This document shows, one piece after another, positions 6,174 through 13,932 of a DNA stretch of 27,940 nt. The notes under the pieces were generated by a model that worked only from the letters and a program-made list of their open reading frames with translations, ran no database searches and was not told where the DNA came from. Every line of letters starts with the position of its first letter. Positions within the stretch are counted from its first letter, which is position 1. The stretch covers positions 3,324 to 31,263 of IMG/VR virus record IMGVR_UViG_3300030117_004777. One strand, written 5' to 3'. A program made the position numbers and the translations under genes. The stretch comes from a virus.

Positions 6174-7713
6174 AGATTCTGCTAAATATTATCTTGAAAA
6201 GTATCGCAAGGCAAAAGCAGAGCGTATGCAATTCGAAGAACTGTACGAAGAGTGTTATGACTATGCCCTGCCTCAAAGAGCAGGGTTTCATTATGAAACA
6301 AAGGGGCAAAGAAGAGATGATAAAATATTTGACGAAACTGCAGTCGTTGGTGTCCAAGAGTTTGCGTCGCGTTTACAATCTGGGCTTGTCCCTAATTTTG
6401 CGCGTTGGGCAGACTTTATCGCAGGTTCAGAAATGGCTGAAGAAGATGCTGACGAAGTTAACAACGAACTCGACAAAGTAACAGAATATATCTTTGAGAT
6501 ATTGCAGAACTCAAACTTTAGTCAGGAAGTGCATGAGTCATTTCTTGATCTGGCTGTAGGCACGGCTTGTCTAATTGTTGAAGAAGGTGATGCAATCAAT
6601 CCTGTAAGATTCAATGCAATACCTTTGCCACAACTTGTTCTTGAAAGTGGTCCCGATGATAAGATTGACCATGTGTATCGTCAGCGTGAGGTTCGCTGTT
6701 CGGATATAACTATCATATATCCAAAAGCAGAACTTGCGCCTGAGATGATTAACATGATGAAGAACAATCCAGACGCTAAGACAAAGATACTGGAAGTTGT
6801 TTGTCGTATTTATGATAAGCCAAATGTAGAAAAATATGGCTTCTTTGTGATTGATATTGATCGTCAGAAGATGCTGTTTATGGAAAACTATGAGGGCGTT
6901 GGCTCTAATCCATTTGTATGCTTTCGTTGGTCTAAGGCAGCAGGTGAAACATATGGGCGTGGTCCACTCGTTAATGCGCTAAGCGCAATCAAAACAACAA
7001 ATCTTACTATCGAACTAATCCTTGAAAATGCACAGATGTCTGTGTCTGGTATCTATCAGATGGATGATGATGGTATTATCAATGTTGACACAATCAATCT
7101 CATGCCTGGCACAGTCATTCCAAAAGCGCCAGGCAGCGCAGGATTACAACCAATCCGTGCGGCGGGTGACTTCAATGTTGCAAATCTTATCCTGAATGAC
7201 ATGCGTAATAACATTAAACGTGCGCTCTATAATGATATGCTTGGCGACCCTAATCGTACACCAGCATCAGCAACAGAAGTTGCAGAGCGTATGGCTGATT
7301 TAAGCAGACGCATTGGTGCAGCCTTTGGTAGATTACAAGCAGAAATGGTTCAACCAATATTACAACGTGTAGTATATATCCTGCGCAAGCAAGGGCGCAT
7401 TGAACTGCCTACTGTTAATGGTAGAGAAATAAAAATAAAAAGCATATCTCCACTTGCACAGGCACAGGCAAATCAGGATATAATGGCAGTAAGCCGTTTC
7501 TTAGAAATGGTGAATGGAATGTTCGGGCCTCAGTTAATGAACTTGCTGGTATCTTCTGAAGAAACAGCATTGTATTTAGCTAAGAAGTTTGGTGTACCCG
7601 ATCATTTGGTAAGGGACATGGCAGAGCGTCAAGCAGTAATAGAAATGGCGCAAATGCTACAGCAATCACCAGAAGGGCAAGCAATAGCAGATGGCACGAC
7701 ACCTCTCTCTTGA
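6166..7713 (+). CDS. portal (head-tail connector) protein, T7 gp8-like
   Basis: A 515-residue protein of the podovirus head-tail connector family, the dodecameric ring through which DNA enters and leaves. Recognisable features are the N-terminal helical region with YDYALPQRAGF and the TAVVGVQEFASRLQSGLVPN segment, the central FRWSKAAGETYGRGPLVNAL, and TPASATEVAERMADLSRRIG, a characteristic block of this family. Length matches T7 gp8 (about 535). Order (after terminase, before scaffold and capsid) agrees. It overlaps the next gene by 23 bases. Confidence 0.93.
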   Translation: MHKDSAKYYLEKYRKAKAERMQFEELYEECYDYALPQRAGFHYETKGQRRDDKIFDETAVVGVQEFASRLQSGLVPNFARWADFIAGSEMAEEDADEVNNELDKVTEYIFEILQNSNFSQEVHESFLDLAVGTACLIVEEGDAINPVRFNAIPLPQLVLESGPDDKIDHVYRQREVRCSDITIIYPKAELAPEMINMMKNNPDAKTKILEVVCRIYDKPNVEKYGFFVIDIDRQKMLFMENYEGVGSNPFVCFRWSKAAGETYGRGPLVNALSAIKTTNLTIELILENAQMSVSGIYQMDDDGIINVDTINLMPGTVIPKAPGSAGLQPIRAAGDFNVANLILNDMRNNIKRALYNDMLGDPNRTPASATEVAERMADLSRRIGAAFGRLQAEMVQPILQRVVYILRKQGRIELPTVNGREIKIKSISPLAQAQANQDIMAVSRFLEMVNGMFGPQLMNLLVSSEETALYLAKKFGVPDHLVRDMAERQAVIEMAQMLQQSPEGQAIADGTTPLS

Positions 7714-7972
7714 TGGCTTTACACGCACAAAAGCAGACGACTTAATTATATCACGCAATATAGAAAGCCTGTTTAAATCACCAACTGGTGAAGCTGTCTT
7801 ACAATATTTACGTTCAATAACCATTGAGGCTGTATCAGGTCCCAATATAAGCGCAGACGAATTGCGTCATTTAGAAGGGCAACGCTATCTTGTTGGCTTA
7901 ATAGAGCGGCGCATGAAACAATCGGAGAAAGCAAAAGATGTCGGAAACAGAAGCACCAATGACAGTGAGTGA
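7691..7972 (+). CDS. small hypothetical protein between portal and scaffold
   Basis: A 93-residue protein with LDGFTRTKADDLIISRNIES and a helix HLEGQRYLVGLIERRMKQSE. It looks soluble and helical with no membrane segment. It overlaps the portal by 23 bases and the scaffold by 35, a tight arrangement implying coupled translation. Small proteins of this type are frequent between portal and scaffold genes in marine T7-like phages, but I can assign no function. Confidence 0.6.
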   Translation: MARHLSLDGFTRTKADDLIISRNIESLFKSPTGEAVLQYLRSITIEAVSGPNISADELRHLEGQRYLVGLIERRMKQSEKAKDVGNRSTNDSE

Positions 7973-8678
7973 TGCAATCGCATCAGAAGCTGTAGAAACA
8001 CCAGAAGTACAAGCTGAGACTGTAGAACGTCCAGCATGGCTTCCAGAAAAGTTTGAAACACCAGAAGCATTAGCTGAGTCTTATGGTTCACTAGAAGCAA
8101 AGCTAAGTAAAGGTGAAACAGAACTTAGGGAAACTATTATTAAAGAACTAGAGGAACAGGCATATGCAGAGCGTCCTGCTAGTGCTGGCGAATATCAAAT
8201 GCCAGAAGAGATACCAGATGACTTTGTTGTAGATAATGAACTGTTAGATTGGTGGTCAAATCATTGCTTTGAAAATGGTTTTAACCAAGAAGAGTTTACT
8301 GCAGGACTGCAAGTATGGCAGCAAGCTATTAGTGCAAATCAACCTGATATACCTGCAGAGACAGCAAAGCTAGGTGACAATGCAAATGCTCGTATTGAAG
8401 CTGTTAGTCTTTGGTCACAGAAATTTTTTCCACCAGAGTACGAAGAGTCAATCATGCGCCTAGGTGAAACAGCTGAAGGCATAATGGCACTAGAGCATAT
8501 TATGCAAGCATTAAGTTCTACTCAAATGAGTGACCAAGCATCATCACCAAGCGCAGTTACACAGACTGAACTTGAAGAAATGATGCGCGATGAAAGATAT
8601 TGGAAGTCAGGTAGTCGTGACCCTAACTTTGTAAAACAAGTACAAGAGGGTTATAAGCGTATCTATGGTGATTCCTAG
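7938..8678 (+). CDS. capsid assembly (scaffolding) protein, T7 gp9-like
   Basis: A 246-residue acidic protein: disordered, Glu/Ala/Pro-rich N-terminus, then WLPEKFETPEALAESYGSLE, a motif I associate with phage scaffolds, then a helical middle and the C-terminal ELEEMMRDERYWKSG...DPNFVKQV. T7 gp9 is similarly acidic, largely helical and guides capsid shell assembly before leaving the head. GGAGAAAG precedes the ATG. Placement between portal and major capsid gene is as in T7. Confidence 0.85.
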   Translation: MSETEAPMTVSDAIASEAVETPEVQAETVERPAWLPEKFETPEALAESYGSLEAKLSKGETELRETIIKELEEQAYAERPASAGEYQMPEEIPDDFVVDNELLDWWSNHCFENGFNQEEFTAGLQVWQQAISANQPDIPAETAKLGDNANARIEAVSLWSQKFFPPEYEESIMRLGETAEGIMALEHIMQALSSTQMSDQASSPSAVTQTELEEMMRDERYWKSGSRDPNFVKQVQEGYKRIYGDS

Positions 8679-9201
8679 TAAGATAGGAACAATATCTATA
8701 GAGCGTGCAACAACAAACCACGCTTCTCTTATCTTTGAAAACTTACGCAGTAGTGATGTAACAGAGTGCAAAATACAGGGATACACCCCCTGGCGCGCTT
8801 GCCATGAGGCTGTTCTTGATCAAAGCGGTGAAAACTTTGCTCTTGTTGTAGGAGATATGCCTATTGCATTAACAGGTCATGCACCTGCGCCAGAGGGTTC
8901 TATAGAGTGGGCAGATGCAGGTATTGCATGGTTGCTTGGCACTAATGAGATAGAAAATAACAAAATCAGTTTTTATAAAACTACAAAGTTTCTTATTAAA
9001 TACTATTCAGAACTATATGACTTTGTAACTAACGAAGTGCCTTTGGCTAATGAGAGAACATTGCAGTGGCTTACAATGCTTGGCTGTTTGTTTTCTTTAG
9101 AACCACATATTACCAATGGGCATGAAATGGTTAATTTTATATATTGTCAAAAAAAGTTTTATCATGTTATATCTGGAGTTGAGAAGCCCGAAATTAGCTG
9201 A
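8665..9201 (+). CDS. T7 gp13-like protein (DUF2833, acetyltransferase-like fold)
   Basis: A 178-residue protein opening IGTISIERATTNHASLIFEN, then ALVVGDMPIALTGHAPAPEG, AGIAWLLGT and a C-terminal ANERTLQWLTMLGCLFS. The last segment and the overall layout fit the GNAT-like fold of T7 gp13 relatives (DUF2833). In T7, gp13 is needed for assembly of the internal core although not kept in mature particles in quantity. Here it sits between scaffold and capsid, a common place in marine podoviruses. It overlaps the scaffold by 14 bases. Whether it binds acetyl-CoA cannot be seen. Confidence 0.7.
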   Translation: MVIPSKIGTISIERATTNHASLIFENLRSSDVTECKIQGYTPWRACHEAVLDQSGENFALVVGDMPIALTGHAPAPEGSIEWADAGIAWLLGTNEIENNKISFYKTTKFLIKYYSELYDFVTNEVPLANERTLQWLTMLGCLFSLEPHITNGHEMVNFIYCQKKFYHVISGVEKPEIS

Positions 9202-9282
9202 TGGCCCCCCTAAGGATAACCAGTTGAGGCAAAAGGACGGATAACTGCTCATTGGTGAAACTTTTTTAATAGGACTTTTATA

Positions 9283-10098
9283 ATGGCTAATTCTATTGAT
9301 ACCGCCTTTATTAAGCAGTTCGAATCCGAAGTTCACATGGCTTATCAGCGCATGGGTTCCAAGCTACGGAACACTGTTCGCACAGTCAGCAATGTGCAAG
9401 GAAATGTAGTACGTTTCCAAAAAATCGGTACTGGCACTGCTTCAACAAAGGCTCGCAACGGCTCTATCACTCCGATGGAACTGGCGCACACAACCGCAGA
9501 AGCTACACTTTCTGATTTCTATGCGGCTGAATACATCGACAAGCTCGATGAAATGAAAACTAACATTGATGAGCGTCAAGCTGTGGCAACATCTGCCGCC
9601 GCTGCTCTTGGTCGTAAGACTGATGATTTGTTGGTTACAGCAATGGATGCAGGTGCAAACAGCACACAAATCCATGATACCTCAAGTGCTTTGGAAAAAG
9701 CAGATATCCTTGCTCTCTTTGAGACATTTGGTTCTGCAAACATTCCAGAGGATGGACAGCGTTATCTCGCAATGAATCCGAAAGGATATGCCGACTTGTT
9801 CTTAATTACAGAGTTTGCAAGTTCAGACTTTGTAGGTGAGCAAAACCTACCATATGCTGGTGGCATGACGATGAAAGAATTTCTTGGATTCAAGGTATTC
9901 TCAACATCTGCTATCACAGCAGGTAAAAACCTTGCTTACCACAACACTGCAGTAGGTTTGGGCGTTGGTGCTGATGTCACCACCGAACTTAACTATGTTG
10001 CAGAAAAAGCAAGTCACCTCGCAACTTCAATGATGTCAATGGGCGCAGTAGTTATCGATGATAACGGTATCTACGAAGTTCTTGACAACAACACATAG
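9283..10098 (+). CDS. major capsid protein
   Basis: A 271-residue protein, shorter than T7 gp10 (about 345). It begins NSIDTAFIKQFESEVHMAYQ and contains VRTVSNVQGNVVRFQKIGTG, then FYAAEYIDKLDEMKTNIDER, which fit the shell protein of a group of phages with compact HK97-fold capsids. Position after scaffold and before the tail-tube genes supports this. AGGA lies upstream of the ATG. The 81-base gap before it is the largest in the head block and could hold a promoter or processing site for higher expression, but I see no clear -35/-10 pair. The AGGAGG of the next gene overlaps its stop. Confidence 0.85.
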   Translation: MANSIDTAFIKQFESEVHMAYQRMGSKLRNTVRTVSNVQGNVVRFQKIGTGTASTKARNGSITPMELAHTTAEATLSDFYAAEYIDKLDEMKTNIDERQAVATSAAAALGRKTDDLLVTAMDAGANSTQIHDTSSALEKADILALFETFGSANIPEDGQRYLAMNPKGYADLFLITEFASSDFVGEQNLPYAGGMTMKEFLGFKVFSTSAITAGKNLAYHNTAVGLGVGADVTTELNYVAEKASHLATSMMSMGAVVIDDNGIYEVLDNNT

Positions 10099-10102
10099 GA
10101 GG
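10097..10102 (+). promoter_or_regulatory. strong Shine-Dalgarno overlapping the capsid stop
   Basis: AGGAGG overlaps the TAG of the capsid gene and lies 7 bases before the ATG at 10110, fixing that start over the TTG at 10104. A consensus site here implies high expression of the small downstream protein. Confidence 0.8.
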
Positions 10103-10109
10103 TTTGAAC

Positions 10110-10379
10110 ATGGCGTATGATGCAGCAAATCTTACTCGTTTAGCAGGTGGTTCTGGTGTAAACCTTTGGCATTACACCACAACTGATACGATTGCTACTG
10201 TAAATACCGCAGGTTATTTCAATGACTCTGCTGGTATGTTCAATCTGAACGATGTCATCATTGCTGTCACCTCTACTGGTGGCACACCTGTCGTTACACT
10301 GACATATGCAAATGCAGCGTCAGCAACGGCTGTTGATGTTGTTGATGGGTTGACTGTTACAGCAACCGACTCTGACTAG
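10110..10379 (+). CDS. small head protein, possible capsid decoration protein
   Basis: An 89-residue protein opening MAYDAANLTRLAGGSGVNLW, with HYTTTDTIATVNTAGYFNDS, DVIIAVTSTGGTPVVTLTYA and a C-terminal DGLTVTATDSD. The fold looks all-beta. I have seen similar proteins next to phage capsid genes; a decoration or head-completion role is plausible but not proven. The start is set by the AGGAGG at 10097. A terminator hairpin follows directly, so it ends the head transcript. Confidence 0.7.
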   Translation: MAYDAANLTRLAGGSGVNLWHYTTTDTIATVNTAGYFNDSAGMFNLNDVIIAVTSTGGTPVVTLTYANAASATAVDVVDGLTVTATDSD

Positions 10380-10386
10380 AGGGTTT

Positions 10387-10416
10387 GGAGGCAGGGGACT
10401 CCCTTCACCTGCCTCC
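10387..10416 (+). terminator. hairpin terminator between head and tail blocks
   Basis: A perfect 9-bp stem, GGAGGCAGG at 10387-10395 with CCTGCCTCC at 10408-10416, closes a 12-base loop. It is followed by ATTTCTTACTT, a modest T-rich tail, so it may terminate only part of the transcripts and allow read-through to the tail genes. It starts 8 bases after the small head protein's stop. Confidence 0.7.
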
Positions 10417-10427
10417 ATTTCTTACTT

Positions 10428-11015
10428 ATGACCTCAGAGGCAAGTAATAGTGCGATAGATGTAGCTAGTCGGGCTTTGATCCTCATAGGAGCAGACCCGA
10501 TAACGTCTTTTTCTGAGACAACAACAGAAGCTACTGTTGCCTCTAATCTTTATGAAGATGTTGCCAGGGCGTGTTTAACAAGCACACGTTGGCGATTTGC
10601 AACAAACCAAGCAATTTTAAATGCATTAACTGATGCACCTACAGGTAGATTTGATATTGCACATCAACTACCAAGTGACCTGCTTATGCTTCATGCATTA
10701 ACAGTTAATGATAATTTAGTAGATTTTACACAATATGGTGACAAAGTATTTAGCAATAGGACAGCTGCAGATAGTGTGGTGGCTGACTATACATTTAGAG
10801 CCAACGAAGTTGATTGGCCTTCCTATTTTACTTTAGCTGTAGAGTATATGCTAGCTTCAGTGTTTGCTGGCAGTATTGCTCGCGACCCAGAATTATCACA
10901 ACAGATGCTTGTAGTAAGCGATAGATTTATGGCTAAAGCTAGAACGCTTGATAGCCAAATAAGTACTTCACGCAAAATAGCTACATCAAGGTTTATCACT
11001 GACAGGAGAAGCTAA
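10428..11015 (+). CDS. tail tubular protein A (T7 gp11-like)
   Basis: A 195-residue adaptor that forms the ring under the portal. AIDVASRALILIGADPITSF, ACLTSTRWRFATNQAIL, FDIAHQLPSDLLMLHAL and the late LAVEYMLASVFAGSIARDPE are standard for this family, and the length matches T7 gp11 (196). The ATG lies 11 bases after the terminator hairpin with no clear Shine-Dalgarno, so initiation may depend on the hairpin or be weak. It overlaps the next gene by one base (TAATG). Confidence 0.93.
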   Translation: MTSEASNSAIDVASRALILIGADPITSFSETTTEATVASNLYEDVARACLTSTRWRFATNQAILNALTDAPTGRFDIAHQLPSDLLMLHALTVNDNLVDFTQYGDKVFSNRTAADSVVADYTFRANEVDWPSYFTLAVEYMLASVFAGSIARDPELSQQMLVVSDRFMAKARTLDSQISTSRKIATSRFITDRRS

Positions 11016-13462
11016 TGGCAAGAGTACGCATACCTTTGTCCAGCTTTGAGTTTGGTGAATTAAGTGGTTCTTTAACAAGCCGTGTTGATACTAATGTATA
11101 TACTGCTGCAGCAGAGCAGATTAGAAATCTATATATTCGTGCAGAAGGTGCTGTAGTAAAACGCCCTGGCACAAAGCGTTTATATAACTTTTCTGCACCA
11201 ACTTATGATTCAACTAAACGCATGCAAGTTAGGCTTGAGCCTTTTGTGTTTAGTGATGATGAAAAGTATATCTTTGCGTTTAGTGATAACAAGTTAGATA
11301 TATTCCAGATCAATGCAACCACAGGTGCAGTATCTCATATTCAAGCTGTAACAACAGATGTTAATAGTGTTGCTGTACCTTGGGATGTTACCTATCTTGA
11401 GTCTTTTACATATGTGCAAAAGGGCGATGTGTTTTTTATTACGCATCCATCTTTTGCTATACGCAAGATAGTAAGAACATCTTTAACCACATTCCAAGTA
11501 GAAACATATGCGTTTGATGAATCACCAGCAGGTGATTTGACTTATATGCCTTTTTTCTCGTTTCAAAGTCCAGGCGTAACAATTACGCCAACAGATACGC
11601 AGTCATATACAACAACAGCAGCAGAAGGTATTCACTCCTCTGAACCAGCTATAGACCTTACTGATGCAAGCAGTTTCCCATCATCTGGCAGAATACTTAT
11701 TGGTTCTGAGGTAATTACTTATACAGGTAAATCAGGTAATACACTAAATGGATGCACTAGAGGTACATTTAATACAACTGCTGCGGCGCATGATAATGGC
11801 TCTACTGTTACTTATTGCCCTAAAGTAACAACAAGTGCTGCATACTTTAGTACCGCATATATTGGCTTGAGATTACGCATAGGTGATTCTGAGGTATCTA
11901 TTGTTGGCACAAGTGGCACAACACAAGCAGCTGTTGTTGTCTTGGATGTTATCAGAACAACCCTTGATGTAGATGCAATAAGAACTATTGATGGGTCAAC
12001 AACAATACAAATAACACATGCACTACATGGTTTATCTACAGGTGATAGTGTTACTATTGATCGGGCAGCAGCCGTTGGTGGAATCAATGCAAACCAAATA
12101 AACGGCTCAAGAACAATTACTGTGCTTGATGAAAACAAATATGAAGTTACAGCAGGAGCAAGTGCAAACCTTTCTACTGATGGTGGTGGTCAGCCACGCA
12201 TAGCATCAACAGCTGCTACTACAGAATGGTCAGAACAAAGTTACTCATCATTAAGAGGCTATCCAAGCGCAACAACTTTCCATGAAAATAGATTATGGTT
12301 TGCTGGGACACCATCGCAACCTGATCAAATATGGGCATCGAAGTCTGCGGAGTATTTTAATTTTGATATAGGAACAGCATTAGACAATGAGTCTCTTGAC
12401 CTAACATCTAATGTTGGTGACATCTTTACTATTAGGCATCTTGTAAGTAATCGTGACTTGCAGATATTCTCTACTACTGCAGAACTATATATTCCAACAA
12501 GTACAACAAAACCTATTACACCAACCAGTGCTGTTATTAGAAGACAGACTCCATTTGGCACAGGCTTTGCCAGACCAATACCTTTAGATGGCGCAACTCT
12601 ATTTACTGATCGAAGCGGTAAGTCTGTTCGTGAGTTTTTGTTTACTGAGGGTGAGGATGCTTATACTGGGGGTAGTATATCTGCATTGGCATCGCATTTG
12701 ATTGTAACGCCAACACAACAGCTTGTGGTTTCTGGTGCAACAAATAGACCAGAAACATATGCATACTTTGTAAACAGTGATGGCACGCTTGCTATCTTTT
12801 ATACTATTAGGGGTGAGAAGAAGCAGGGCTGGTCACTTTGGAATACACAGGGTAAGTTTCATTCTGTATGTACTATAGAAAATAGATTGTTTGTAGCATC
12901 TGCCAGGGATGATGGTAGTGGCACTACAAAGTTCTTTTTAGAAGAGTTTGACGATGAAATGCCTATGGACTTCTGTGATGAGTTTTCTGCGACGGCTGGC
13001 GTATTTAGTAGTCTTGGCACTCATTTTGCTAACGATGCTGTTGTAAAAGCTGTAAATGGCACCGATTATCTTGGTGAGTTTACAGTTGCTAGCGCACAGA
13101 TTGACGTTAGCGACGCTAAAGATAATGTTACGACAGGCTTTCTTGGCTATTCATTTACACCGATTTTGAAAACATTACCCATAGATAGCTATGGTACAAG
13201 GCTTGGTGTACAGATGACAGGTATGCCTAGAAAACTAACAAATGTTGTATTAGACTTGGTGGATACAATGTCTATTTCTGTAAACAGTAATGACTTGATT
13301 ACAAGAAATGTAACTGATGATATGTCTACAGATAGAACGCCAGTTACAGGCAAACGTGAATTTAAGTTATTGGGATATAGTCGTGACCCAAGAGTAACTA
13401 TATCTCAAAGTGCGCCATTAGATATGCAACTTAATGGCATGGTAGTAGAGGTAAGTAGATAA
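11015..13462 (+). CDS. tail tubular protein B (T7 gp12-like nozzle)
   Basis: An 815-residue protein forming the tail nozzle. The N-terminal block SFEFGELSGSLTSRVDTNVY, IRNLYIRAEGAVVKRPGTKR and the later HENRLWFAGT are hallmarks of gp12 relatives. Two extra small beta domains lie in the middle: about residues 212-258 (SGRILIGSEVITYTG...TRGTFNTTAAAHDNG) and about 325-390 (THALHGLSTGDSVTI). Both are module types often inserted in phage tail proteins and may be surface decorations or adhesion modules. AGGAG precedes the ATG. Confidence 0.92.
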   Translation: MARVRIPLSSFEFGELSGSLTSRVDTNVYTAAAEQIRNLYIRAEGAVVKRPGTKRLYNFSAPTYDSTKRMQVRLEPFVFSDDEKYIFAFSDNKLDIFQINATTGAVSHIQAVTTDVNSVAVPWDVTYLESFTYVQKGDVFFITHPSFAIRKIVRTSLTTFQVETYAFDESPAGDLTYMPFFSFQSPGVTITPTDTQSYTTTAAEGIHSSEPAIDLTDASSFPSSGRILIGSEVITYTGKSGNTLNGCTRGTFNTTAAAHDNGSTVTYCPKVTTSAAYFSTAYIGLRLRIGDSEVSIVGTSGTTQAAVVVLDVIRTTLDVDAIRTIDGSTTIQITHALHGLSTGDSVTIDRAAAVGGINANQINGSRTITVLDENKYEVTAGASANLSTDGGGQPRIASTAATTEWSEQSYSSLRGYPSATTFHENRLWFAGTPSQPDQIWASKSAEYFNFDIGTALDNESLDLTSNVGDIFTIRHLVSNRDLQIFSTTAELYIPTSTTKPITPTSAVIRRQTPFGTGFARPIPLDGATLFTDRSGKSVREFLFTEGEDAYTGGSISALASHLIVTPTQQLVVSGATNRPETYAYFVNSDGTLAIFYTIRGEKKQGWSLWNTQGKFHSVCTIENRLFVASARDDGSGTTKFFLEEFDDEMPMDFCDEFSATAGVFSSLGTHFANDAVVKAVNGTDYLGEFTVASAQIDVSDAKDNVTTGFLGYSFTPILKTLPIDSYGTRLGVQMTGMPRKLTNVVLDLVDTMSISVNSNDLITRNVTDDMSTDRTPVTGKREFKLLGYSRDPRVTISQSAPLDMQLNGMVVEVSR

Positions 13463-13932
13463 TGCCTAATCCATTTGCAATATTAGCAATAGGCTCAACA
13501 TTAGTGTCTGCTGGTATGTCCTATAAGGCTGGATATACTGCAAAGCAACGTGCAAAAGTTAATGCAAAGCGTGAAGAATATAGAGCAAGGGCAGAAGCTG
13601 AACAGCGTAAAGTAAGAGCGCAACAACAGCATGCAGACCGCTTTCGTACTTATATAGAAGATGATGCAACTAATATTGCATTGGTTGGGATAACTGGTAG
13701 AGACATTAGTGATAGAAGCATACAAGCTATGCGTGATAGACAAGAAGAGGTTGTTGCAAGAGATTTGGCTCGCATTGACTCACAAGCAGATATGGAAATA
13801 GATGCTGTGTTTACACAAAGTCAGCTAACGCAATCACGTTTCCGTCAACAAGGTAGTGCTGCTTATAAACAAGGTATTGCTGGTGCTATAGGCAGTTTAA
13901 CAAGCGCTTCATCCCAAATTGGAAATCTTTAA
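13462..13932 (+). CDS. internal virion protein, T7 gp14-like
   Basis: A 156-residue protein with a hydrophobic N-terminus (NPFAILAIGSTLVSAGMSY), a long charged helix (AKREEYRARAEAEQRKVRAQ) and a Gly/Ala-rich end. T7 gp14 has the same pattern and forms the outer-membrane channel during ejection. It stands between tail tube B and the gp15-like protein as in T7. It starts in a TAATG overlap. Confidence 0.8.
   Translation: MPNPFAILAIGSTLVSAGMSYKAGYTAKQRAKVNAKREEYRARAEAEQRKVRAQQQHADRFRTYIEDDATNIALVGITGRDISDRSIQAMRDRQEEVVARDLARIDSQADMEIDAVFTQSQLTQSRFRQQGSAAYKQGIAGAIGSLTSASSQIGNL

Noticed and set aside
9202-9282. Promoter before the capsid gene
   Set aside because: A TATAAT overlaps the start codon itself and no -35 lies at proper spacing.
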